Shown here piece by piece: positions 1-5,106 of a stretch of 5,106 bases of DNA. Origin of the DNA: Bacteroidales bacterium (GTDB lineage: Bacteria > Bacteroidota > Bacteroidia > Bacteroidales > JAGOPY01); contig DAOWEV010000112.1 in assembly GCA_030638325.1 (NCBI GenBank), positions 1 through 5,106 of the forward strand, given 5' to 3'. A program made the translations under genes and the position numbers. Numbering within the stretch: the first letter of the stretch is position 1; each line of letters begins with the position of its first letter. The notes beneath the pieces were generated by a model, which worked only from the letters and a program-made list of their open reading frames with translations, was not told the DNA's origin and did no database searches.

Positions 1-61
1 ACTGTAAAATGTTTCCATTGCCGGGTCAAAGTTAATAATTAGCGTACTATTTTGACTTCTC

Positions 62-106
62 ACAACGAAGAACTTATGCTATTACCCCGTAAAACGTTGT
101 TTTTTT
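62..106 (+). terminator. Weak candidate intrinsic terminator
   Basis: ACAACG at 62-67 pairs with CGTTGT at 95-100, and a run of seven T follows at 100-106. The stem is only 6 bp and the loop is 27 nt, so this is a poor terminator by usual criteria. It would end a + strand transcript coming from left of the window. It could equally be a chance pairing in AT-rich DNA. Confidence 0.2.
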
Positions 107-150
107 CAAGGTTTAAATTCATAATCTCTGAACGGCATTTTAACCTGCTT

Positions 151-192
151 GATTAACGATTTGAGATTAACGATTAACGATTTCAGATTTTT
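151..192 (+). repeat. Left arm of inverted heptamer array (GATTNNN x6)
   Basis: Six consecutive 7-nt units all begin with GATT: 151-157, 158-164, 165-171, 172-178, 179-185 and 186-192. The unit GATTAAC occurs three times (151, 165, 172). The other three differ only in their last three bases (for example GATTTGA and GATTTCA). The array faces a matching array at 313-354 in the opposite orientation, and 165-182 is an exact reverse complement of 337-354. The 7-nt period is not a multiple of three and no reading frame spans it, so it is not coding. Confidence 0.85.
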
Positions 193-202
193 TTACACTA
201 TC

Positions 203-216
203 GCTAATCTTCAATC
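203..216 (-). repeat. Two extra inverted heptamer units
   Basis: On the - strand, 210-216 reads GATTGAA and 203-209 reads GATTAGC, two adjacent units of the same GATTNNN form as the flanking arms. They sit directly left of the perfect hairpin at 218-235, and a single + orientation GATTAAT follows it at 233-239. Two units alone could be chance; the position inside the larger element makes them worth recording. Confidence 0.4.
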
Positions 217-217
217 T

Positions 218-235
218 ATCCCGATGCTTCGGGAT
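218..235. repeat. Perfect 7-bp hairpin
   Basis: ATCCCGA at 218-224 is the exact reverse complement of TCGGGAT at 229-235, with a 4-nt TGCT loop. It is the only GC-rich stem in an otherwise AT-rich spacer and lies between the two heptamer arms. No T-run follows on either strand, so it does not look like a standard intrinsic terminator. It may be a dispersed palindrome or a structural element in a transcript. Confidence 0.6.
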
Positions 236-312
236 TAATCATTTTCTCTATTTCGCTAAAGTCAATCAAGCTGTCTTTAAGTTCATTTTTTACTCATAAT
301 GTTAATAATACC

Positions 313-354
313 ATAAATCTTAAATCGTTAATCTACAATCGTTAATCGTTAATC
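313..354 (-). repeat. Right arm of inverted heptamer array (GATTNNN x6)
   Basis: Read on the - strand from 354 down to 313 there are six consecutive 7-nt units beginning GATT. GATTAAC occurs three times (354-348, 347-341, 333-327); the others are variants such as GATTGTA and GATTTAA. The number of units equals the left arm at 151-192. Positions 337-354 are the exact reverse complement of 165-182. The order of exact and variant units differs between the arms, so the whole arms pair only imperfectly. Confidence 0.85.
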
Positions 355-421
355 AATTTGATTGCAGTCTTGTGCTGCGTTAGGAGTTAATCCGGTACAA
401 TAAAACAGCAAAAAATCAGTT

Positions 422-430
422 TATAATTTG
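422..430 (+). promoter_or_regulatory. Weak Bacteroidota-type -7 candidate upstream of porZ
   Basis: TATAATTTG resembles the Bacteroidota -7 consensus TAnnTTTG but with one extra spacer base. It lies 26 nt before the porZ ATG, a sensible distance for a short leader. No TTG or TTTG is seen about 19 nt further upstream, where the -33 element should be. The match is therefore only suggestive. Confidence 0.22.
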
Positions 431-456
431 TTATTATTCAATCTTAAGTCACGAAT

Positions 457-2808
457 ATGCGTACGATTACTAAAGGAATCTTGTTTATTATTCTTTCAGG
501 AGCACTTCATTATACGGTAGCACAGGGAGTTGGGATCGGAGAATGGAGAGATATGCTGCCTTACAATAAGACTATTGCGATTTCGAAGGTAGGAGACAGG
601 ATATATTGTGCTACCCCATACAGTTTGTTTTATTATAACAAGGAAGATTATAATATTCAGAGGATAAGCAAAGTGAATGGCCTGTCGGATATCGGTGTCA
701 ACCACATCAGTTACAATGAGGAAGAGGAAATTCTGGTGGTAGCATACACCAATACCAATCTTGATTTTATCCAGGGGGATCAATTCTTCAATCTCCCGGA
801 CATTAAGAGAAAGGAAATTCTTGGAAATAAGACAATTAACAAGATTCTGAATAAGGATAAATTCGCTTACCTGTCTTGTGGGTTTGGTATTGTTGTCGTG
901 GACCTTGAAAAAATGGAGATCAAGGATACTTATTATATAGGCACGGATGGAAGGTCGGTCAATGTCCAGGATATGACTTATAACGATACGGCACTTTTTG
1001 CAGCTACAGCAGAGGGTATTTATTATGCTGATGTGAACAGCCCGAATCTTGCTTATTTTGCTAACTGGACAAAAATGCCGGATATTCCACATCCAAACGG
1101 AAATTACAACAGGATCCACAATCATAAGGGATCTTTACTGATCAATTATCACGATCCGGATGCTGAAACTGATGAATTGTTTGTTTATAAAGATGGAAAT
1201 TGGGTTTTGCTTGAAGGCGCCGGGTCACGGACCAAAAGCATACGTACAACACAGGGGCGCCTGATTATTGCATATATCTATTTTGTGATGGAATATAATG
1301 ATAACCTGGAGCCTGTTACAAAGATATATACATACAGTGGTGATGCAACCCCCCACCCGGAAGACGCCATTACCGATGGTGATCATTACTGGATTGCCGA
1401 CCGGATCCAGGGACTGGTTGATGTATGGGGAGAAGGATTTTTAAGCCAGTATATAAAACCCTCCGGAGCGCCTACATCTGATATTTACAGTATGTCAACG
1501 GGCAATAGTGGTGATCTTTGGGTTGTGCCGGGTGCCATGACCAGCACCTGGAATAATCAATGGAATGGGGCCAGCGTATACTCCTTTATTAATGAAGAGT
1601 GGAGATCATATACACAATATAATACATCCGGACTGGATACTATCAGAGATGTGGTTTGTGTAGCTGTAGATCCCATTGATATCACGCGTGTATATGCCGG
1701 CACCTGGTCGAGAGGAGTACTCGAGTTCAGGGAAGGGGAAATGACCAACATTTATCATACCAATAACAGTTCACTCGGTGTCAATGTGCTTTTAGGGGGT
1801 TCAGTTGTCAAAGTAGGAGGTGCTGGTTATGACAGCCAAAACAATGTGTGGTTTTCTAATTCCGGAGCGGAAAATATCCTTTCAGTAAGACGTAATAACG
1901 GAACCGCTGCCGGAGAGTGGGAGAGTTTTAACCTTGGAACAAGCACCATTGGTATATATGTTCGCGAACTAATAGTAGACCTATATGATCAAAAATGGAT
2001 GATTGCCAGGGTCACAGCCAGTAATCCACCGAACCCGTATTATCTTTACCTGTTCAATGAAAAAAATCCTTACGGACAGCAGATCAAAGGTTTAAAATCG
2101 GGAACAGGTCACGGAAACATCCCTGGAAACGGGGTCTTCAGTATCGCTGTTGATAAAGATGGTGAAGTTTGGGTGGGAACTGACGAAGGTATAGCAGTGT
2201 TTTATTCACCTGACAGGATATTGACCGGTGAAGAAACTGACGCCCAGAGGATACTGGTGGATTTTGATGGATATGTTCAATATCTTCTGGAGACGGAAAC
2301 GGTAAAAGCCATTGCAATAGATGGCGCTAATAATAAATGGATTGGTACTGAAAGAGCCGGTGTATTCAAATTAAGCCCGGATGGCACTGAGCAGGTACAC
2401 CATTTCACGGCAGAAAACAGCCCCCTGCTTTCCAATAGCATTGTAAGCCTTTCCATAAATGGCGAGACAGGCGAAATTTATTTTGGAACGATCCTGGGCC
2501 TGATAGCTTATAAGGATGACGCAACCGAGCCAAACACGACCAATTCAGAAGTGTATGCATATCCAAACCCGGTGAAACCAGGATATACCGGCCCCATCGC
2601 TATCAAGGGCCTGGTGAATAATGCCAATGTAAAAATAACGGATATCAACGGTTCGCTCATTTATGAAACAGTGGCTGAAGGTGGTCAGGCAATATGGAAT
2701 GGATATAATTTTGATGGCCGGCGGGCCCGCTCAGGAGTCTACCTGGTTTTTATTTCCAATGATGATGGATCCGAGAGCATGGTAACTAAAATATTGTTTA
2801 TCAACTAA
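457..2808 (+). CDS. porZ: PorZ-like type IX secretion system surface protein
   Basis: This 783-residue protein matches the length and layout of PorZ (about 776 residues in P. gingivalis). In that species PorZ is part of the outer-surface attachment complex with PorU, PorV and PorQ, where it binds anionic lipopolysaccharide and supplies it to the sortase PorU. A signal peptide is clear: a basic start, a hydrophobic core at about 7-17, and a likely cut after TVA at residue 22. PorZ-typical stretches follow: GIGEWRDMLPYN (26-37), GLSDIGVN (75-82), KEILGNKTIN (119-128) and CGFGIVVVDLE (141-151). Propeller-blade repeats are visible late in the protein, such as GEVWVGTDEGI (from 569), NNKWIGT (from 626) and GEIYFGTILGL (from 672). 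Residues about 699-783 form a T9SS type A C-terminal sorting domain, with YAYPNPV at its start, the DINGSLIYE strand, and SGVYLV near the end. Translation ends at tandem in-frame stops (TAA then TAG). The start has no Shine-Dalgarno, normal for this phylum. A generic two-component-regulator propeller protein is the alternative, but the N-terminal motifs and the recO neighbour favour PorZ. Confidence 0.88.
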   Translation: MRTITKGILFIILSGALHYTVAQGVGIGEWRDMLPYNKTIAISKVGDRIYCATPYSLFYYNKEDYNIQRISKVNGLSDIGVNHISYNEEEEILVVAYTNTNLDFIQGDQFFNLPDIKRKEILGNKTINKILNKDKFAYLSCGFGIVVVDLEKMEIKDTYYIGTDGRSVNVQDMTYNDTALFAATAEGIYYADVNSPNLAYFANWTKMPDIPHPNGNYNRIHNHKGSLLINYHDPDAETDELFVYKDGNWVLLEGAGSRTKSIRTTQGRLIIAYIYFVMEYNDNLEPVTKIYTYSGDATPHPEDAITDGDHYWIADRIQGLVDVWGEGFLSQYIKPSGAPTSDIYSMSTGNSGDLWVVPGAMTSTWNNQWNGASVYSFINEEWRSYTQYNTSGLDTIRDVVCVAVDPIDITRVYAGTWSRGVLEFREGEMTNIYHTNNSSLGVNVLLGGSVVKVGGAGYDSQNNVWFSNSGAENILSVRRNNGTAAGEWESFNLGTSTIGIYVRELIVDLYDQKWMIARVTASNPPNPYYLYLFNEKNPYGQQIKGLKSGTGHGNIPGNGVFSIAVDKDGEVWVGTDEGIAVFYSPDRILTGEETDAQRILVDFDGYVQYLLETETVKAIAIDGANNKWIGTERAGVFKLSPDGTEQVHHFTAENSPLLSNSIVSLSINGETGEIYFGTILGLIAYKDDATEPNTTNSEVYAYPNPVKPGYTGPIAIKGLVNNANVKITDINGSLIYETVAEGGQAIWNGYNFDGRRARSGVYLVFISNDDGSESMVTKILFIN

Positions 2809-2831
2809 TAGTAAGCCCTTTTAGATATTAT

Positions 2832-3560
2832 ATGTATCATTCAACACGGGGCATATTCCTGAAACAGTTTAAGTATTCTGAAACCAGCTCGATAGTTAGA
2901 ATATATACTGAAGAATTCGGACTTCAGGTATATATCATTAAAGGCCTCCGAAGTAAAAAATCGAAGATCCGGCCTGGCCTGCTGCAACCCCTGTCTCTTC
3001 TGGATATGGTGGTTACCCATCGTGACAAGTCCGATCTTCAGTATATTAAAGAGCTCAAAAGCGCTTATCTGTTCAAGACATTATATTATGATATCAGCAA
3101 AAGCTCCATCGTCTTATTTCTGGATGAGTTGCTGGTGAAATCGATACAGGAAGAAAACCGGAATGATGAGCTTTTTGGCTTTCTTTATGAATCCATCAAA
3201 CTGTTGGATATCCTGGAAGAGGCTATCAATAATTTTCACCTCGTATTTGCATTGCATTTGACGGGGTACCTGGGTTTTTATCCGGGGGGTTCGTTCAGCA
3301 AAGATCAACAGGTATTTGATATGGAAGAAGGATCTTTCGTCAAAGATCCCGGGGTTGTGAGTGCCACCTTGATTACGGGCGACACATGCAGAAATTTTGC
3401 CATGATCCTGAATGCATCATACCAGGATTTGAAGGATCTGAACATTACGCTTTCAGCAAGAGAAACCCTCCTGGAAAAGATACTTCAGTATTATTCATTG
3501 CACCTGCCTTCTGTGACGGGCTTAAAATCACATTTGATCTTGAAGGAAGTACTGAAATGA
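2832..3560 (+). CDS. recO: DNA repair and recombination mediator RecO
   Basis: This is a full-length RecO of 242 residues. RecO acts in the cytoplasm with RecR (and RecF) to displace SSB and load RecA on gapped single-stranded DNA, and it also anneals strands. The N-terminal OB-fold is visible at about 1-80: the GIFLKQFKYSETSSIVRIYT opening, then EFGLQVYIIKGLRSKKSK (28-45), LLQPLSLLDMV (50-60) and the LQYIKEL strand. The helical C-terminal part contains the GYLGFYP turn (145-151), VFDMEEGSFV (161-170) and a basic end, LKSHLILKEVLK. Many RecO proteins have a four-cysteine zinc site after the LGFxP turn; here the only cysteine is C186, so that site is absent. The ATG lies 23 nt after the porZ stop, in the same direction, with no terminator between, so the two are probably co-transcribed. 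Confidence 0.93.
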   Translation: MYHSTRGIFLKQFKYSETSSIVRIYTEEFGLQVYIIKGLRSKKSKIRPGLLQPLSLLDMVVTHRDKSDLQYIKELKSAYLFKTLYYDISKSSIVLFLDELLVKSIQEENRNDELFGFLYESIKLLDILEEAINNFHLVFALHLTGYLGFYPGGSFSKDQQVFDMEEGSFVKDPGVVSATLITGDTCRNFAMILNASYQDLKDLNITLSARETLLEKILQYYSLHLPSVTGLKSHLILKEVLK

Positions 3561-3601
3561 AATTCAGAAATCCAAACCTATTTTAATTTATTCTGTGTTA
3601 A

Positions 3602-3643
3602 AAATATCGAATAATGAATATCGAATAATGAATGTCGAAATAT
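3602..3643 (+). repeat. Left arm of second inverted heptamer array (GAATNNN-like)
   Basis: Successive 7-nt units start at 3602, 3609, 3616, 3623, 3630 and 3637. GAATAAT occurs twice (3609, 3623) and GAATATC once in full (3616); AAATATC at 3602 differs from it by one base, and GAATGTC and GAAATAT complete the run. The first and last units are degenerate, so the edges are uncertain. Positions 3615-3632 are the exact reverse complement of 3716-3733. Stop codons and the 7-nt period argue against coding. Confidence 0.8.
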
Positions 3644-3690
3644 TTCTCAATTAATTATGAATGAAAAAAATATAGCAAAATGAGTAACAC

Positions 3691-3732
3691 CAAATTCATC
3701 ATTCGGTGTTCGGTGTTCATTATTCGATATTC
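3691..3732 (-). repeat. Right arm of second inverted heptamer array (GAAYNNN x6)
   Basis: Read on the - strand from 3732 to 3691, there are six consecutive 7-nt units beginning GAAT or GAAC. In order, the first two are GAATATC and GAATAAT, the next two are identical GAACACC copies (3718-3712 and 3711-3705), and GAATGAT and GAATTTG close the run. The outer two units pair exactly with the left arm through the 18-nt match 3615-3632 / 3716-3733; the inner units have diverged or expanded independently. Confidence 0.8.
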
Positions 3733-3790
3733 AAGGTGCGGCAATGTCATTTAACCAACAAGCATCTTTAATTAACTGGTAACAAAACAA

Positions 3791-3804
3791 AGGGTCAAGG
3801 GTTA
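3791..3804 (+). repeat. Tandem heptamer pair
   Basis: AGGGTCA at 3791-3797 is followed directly by AGGGTTA at 3798-3804, two 7-nt units differing at one base. It lies just beyond the lipB stop codon. With only two units it may be coincidence, but its period is the same as that of the two larger arrays in this window. Confidence 0.4.
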
Positions 3805-3824
3805 TGAAATTAGAAAAATAAAGC

Positions 3825-4529
3825 TTAGATAATTTCTGCCTTTAGAAGGGACCCCAGTTTTGCTTTCAGAAGCTTTTTCACCTGATTCATATCTTGCCTG
3901 GCGCCCAGTTCTTTTTCCATTGAAGTGACACCTTTATCGATAAAGCCGCAAGGGTTGATATACTGATAATATGAAAGCGTGGTGTTAACGTTGAACGCAA
4001 ATCCATGCATGGTAATATGCCTGCTGGCACGGACACCGATGGCACATATTTTACGGGTTTTATCAGCTTCGTTAACATCTAACCATACCCCGGTAGCCCC
4101 GGGAAACCTTTCACTTTTAATCCCGGATTCAGCCAATACCTGTATGACGGCTTCCTCCAATATCCGGATGTAATTTTTAAGGCCCAATGAATAATTCTCC
4201 AGGTCAAGGATGGGATATCCTACGATCTGACCGGGCCCGTGATAGGTGATATCCCCGCCCCTGTTTATCCTGTAATAGCTGATCCCCTTTTGTTGCATGA
4301 GTTGTTCGTCAATCAGCAGGTTGTTCTCGGATCCGCTCTTGCCAATCGTCAATACATGAGGGTGTTCACAAAATAAAAGATGGTTTGAAGTGGGTAATTG
4401 GTTTTCCGCCGGAAGATCTCTGTTCTGATTTTTAGTTGATAAGATAGTATTGAAAAGTGTTTCCTGGTAATCCCAGGCTTCTTTATAATCTATCAGGCCC
4501 AGGTCTTTATATTTTATTGTACGGTTCAC
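3825..4529 (-). CDS. lipB: Octanoyl-[acyl-carrier-protein]:protein N-octanoyltransferase LipB
   Basis: This 234-residue protein is a complete LipB. It moves octanoyl from acyl carrier protein to the lysine of lipoyl domains in pyruvate and 2-oxoglutarate dehydrogenases and the glycine cleavage H protein, giving LipA its substrate. The family signature is clear: HPHVLTIGKSG (56-66), then RGGDITYHGPGQIVGYPILD (90-109) with H97, then KICAIGVRASRHITMHGFAFN (160-180) starting with the expected catalytic lysine K160, and INPCG (191-195) with the expected catalytic cysteine C194. The start is a GTG at 4529-4527. It is preferred because it puts the KYKDLGLIDYKEAW opening at the usual distance and leaves 9 nt after the lipA stop; no in-frame ATG gives a better fit. 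The gene follows lipA on the same strand, almost certainly in one operon. It is convergent with recO. Confidence 0.95.
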   Translation of the reverse strand: MNRTIKYKDLGLIDYKEAWDYQETLFNTILSTKNQNRDLPAENQLPTSNHLLFCEHPHVLTIGKSGSENNLLIDEQLMQQKGISYYRINRGGDITYHGPGQIVGYPILDLENYSLGLKNYIRILEEAVIQVLAESGIKSERFPGATGVWLDVNEADKTRKICAIGVRASRHITMHGFAFNVNTTLSYYQYINPCGFIDKGVTSMEKELGARQDMNQVKKLLKAKLGSLLKAEII

Positions 4530-4538
4530 GATTTCGAT

Positions 4539-5106
4539 TTAAAGAACATGTTTTTCTGCATGGTAAGACGATCTCACTAACGGCCCGCTTTCAACATAGC
4601 GGAACCCTTTTTCCAATCCCGCCTTCCGGTACCTGGAAAATTGTTCCGGTGTTACATATTCGGTAACAGGCAAATGATTCCGGGTTGGTTGCAGATACTG
4701 GCCAATGGTAAAAACTTCACAGCCTGCGGTACGCAAATCATCCATAGTTTGAAAAACCTCTTCTTCTGTTTCCCCCAGTCCCACCATAATGCCCGATTTA
4801 GACCTGATCCCTGATTCAGCGATCCATTTTATGACTTGCAGGCTCCTTTCATAGATAGCAGCGGACCTCACCCCCGGGGTAAGTCTTTGGATTGTTTCAA
4901 GGTTATGTGATAATACATCCGGATGGGCTTCTATAACTTTTTGAAGATGTTTACTGTGTCCCTGGAAATCCGGTATCAATGCTTCAATAGTTATACCGGG
5001 ATTCATTTCCTTCACCGCCCGGATCGTGGCAGCCCATAAACCGGAACCACCGTCTTCAAGGTCATCCCGGTCAACAGAAGTGATAACACAATGTTTGAGT
5101 TTCAGG
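4539..5106 (-). CDS. lipA: Lipoyl synthase LipA (C-terminal part, cut by window edge)
   Basis: The reading frame is open to the right edge, so the gene begins outside the window; 188 codons are visible of an expected 285-320. LipA is a radical SAM enzyme that inserts sulfur at C6 and C8 of protein-bound octanoyl groups. The visible part aligns with the family throughout. Counting from the first full codon at 5105, it has HCVITSVDRDDLEDGGSG (5-22), IEALIPDFQGH (40-50), HNLET (67-71), KSGIMVGLGET (103-113), GQYLQPTRNHLP (135-146) and RSSYHAE (178-184), which carries the conserved serine that binds the auxiliary iron-sulfur cluster. The cysteine motifs for both clusters lie upstream, outside the window. 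A GTG at 5015-5013 could be mistaken for a start, but the conserved sequence before it shows it is an internal valine. lipB follows 9 nt downstream. Confidence 0.95.
   Translation of the reverse strand, partial: LKLKHCVITSVDRDDLEDGGSGLWAATIRAVKEMNPGITIEALIPDFQGHSKHLQKVIEAHPDVLSHNLETIQRLTPGVRSAAIYERSLQVIKWIAESGIRSKSGIMVGLGETEEEVFQTMDDLRTAGCEVFTIGQYLQPTRNHLPVTEYVTPEQFSRYRKAGLEKGFRYVESGPLVRSSYHAEKHVL

Larger units (their letters stand above)
1..456. other. Non-coding region upstream of porZ with heptamer repeats
   Basis: No convincing gene lies here. Short open stretches at the left edge end within about 40 nt on the + strand and show no recognisable protein. The region is AT-rich and holds four things: a weak terminator-like stem followed by a T-run (62-106), an arm of 7-nt repeats in + orientation (151-192), a perfect 7-bp hairpin (218-235), and an arm of the same repeats in inverted orientation (313-354). 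The last 100 nt before the porZ start hold only a weak promoter-like match. The gene to the left is outside the window, so it is unknown whether the region is divergent or lies between genes in the same direction. Confidence 0.75.
3561..3824. other. Convergent intergenic region between recO and lipB
   Basis: This 264-nt gap separates the 3' ends of recO (+) and lipB (-). Short open frames here do not look like genes. It holds two inverted arms of 7-nt repeats (3602-3643 and 3691-3732) and a short tandem pair, AGGGTCA AGGGTTA, at 3791-3804. No classical GC-rich stem followed by a T-run is seen for either gene. The inverted arms, which share an 18-nt exact match, are the best candidate for a structure that ends transcription from both sides. 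Confidence 0.75.

Noticed and set aside
1..34. A possible divergent gene on the - strand: TAACTTTG (34-27) fits the Bacteroidota -7 box and an ATG follows at 18-16 leading out of the window.
   Set aside because: No -33 element is present at the right distance, the implied leader would be only a few nucleotides, and just six codons are visible, so neither a promoter nor a gene can be supported.
151..354. The heptamer arrays as a CRISPR array or an insertion sequence with terminal inverted repeats.
   Set aside because: Units are 7 nt with no unique spacers between them, there is no cas gene, the interior encodes no transposase, and no target-site duplication is evident at the arm edges.
496..1125. 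A 209-codon open frame on the - strand inside porZ.
   Set aside because: It lies wholly antisense to a well-supported PorZ coding sequence, and its translation resembles no family and is rich in unlikely Ile/His/Cys runs. It is a shadow frame.
3386..3586. A 66-codon + strand frame overlapping the end of recO.
   Set aside because: It overlaps conserved RecO C-terminal sequence in another frame and has no recognisable features.
4457..4666. A 69-codon + strand frame across the lipA-lipB junction.
   Set aside because: It is antisense to conserved LipA and LipB coding sequence and shows no start signal or family match.
4539..5015. Taking lipA as a complete 158-codon gene starting at the GTG at 5015-5013.
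   Set aside because: The frame continues to the window edge with conserved LipA sequence (CVITSVDRDDLEDGGSG) upstream, so the GTG is an internal valine codon.

Overview
The window reads as a chromosomal segment from a member of the Bacteroidota. The main reasons are a near full-length PorZ-type protein of the type IX secretion system (T9SS), a RecO with the cysteine-free core seen in that phylum, no obvious Shine-Dalgarno sequences at any start, and AT-rich intergenic DNA. I see no phage, insertion sequence, CRISPR array or tRNA/rRNA gene.

Layout: positions 1-456 are non-coding and hold a repeat element made of 7-nt units in two inverted arms, plus a small perfect hairpin. On the + strand, porZ (457-2808) is followed after 23 nt by recO (2832-3560), probably as one transcript. 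Positions 3561-3824 are non-coding, lie between convergent genes, and hold a second pair of inverted arms made of 7-nt units with a different sequence. On the - strand, lipA (running off the right edge, ending at 4539) is followed after 9 nt by lipB (3825-4529).

Function: PorZ is an outer-surface T9SS factor that, in Porphyromonas gingivalis, presents anionic lipopolysaccharide to the PorU sortase. RecO is the recombination mediator of the RecFOR pathway. LipB transfers octanoyl from acyl carrier protein to lipoyl domains, and LipA inserts the two sulfurs, so the lipA-lipB pair gives complete de novo lipoylation. The coding content is ordinary housekeeping plus secretion.

The most unusual thing is in the gaps. 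Both intergenic regions carry arms of about six degenerate heptamers facing each other in inverted orientation (units beginning GATT in one region, GAAT or GAAC in the other). In each region the arms share a perfect 18-nt inverted match. The two elements have unrelated unit sequences but the same period and layout, which points to a common generating process or function rather than shared descent.
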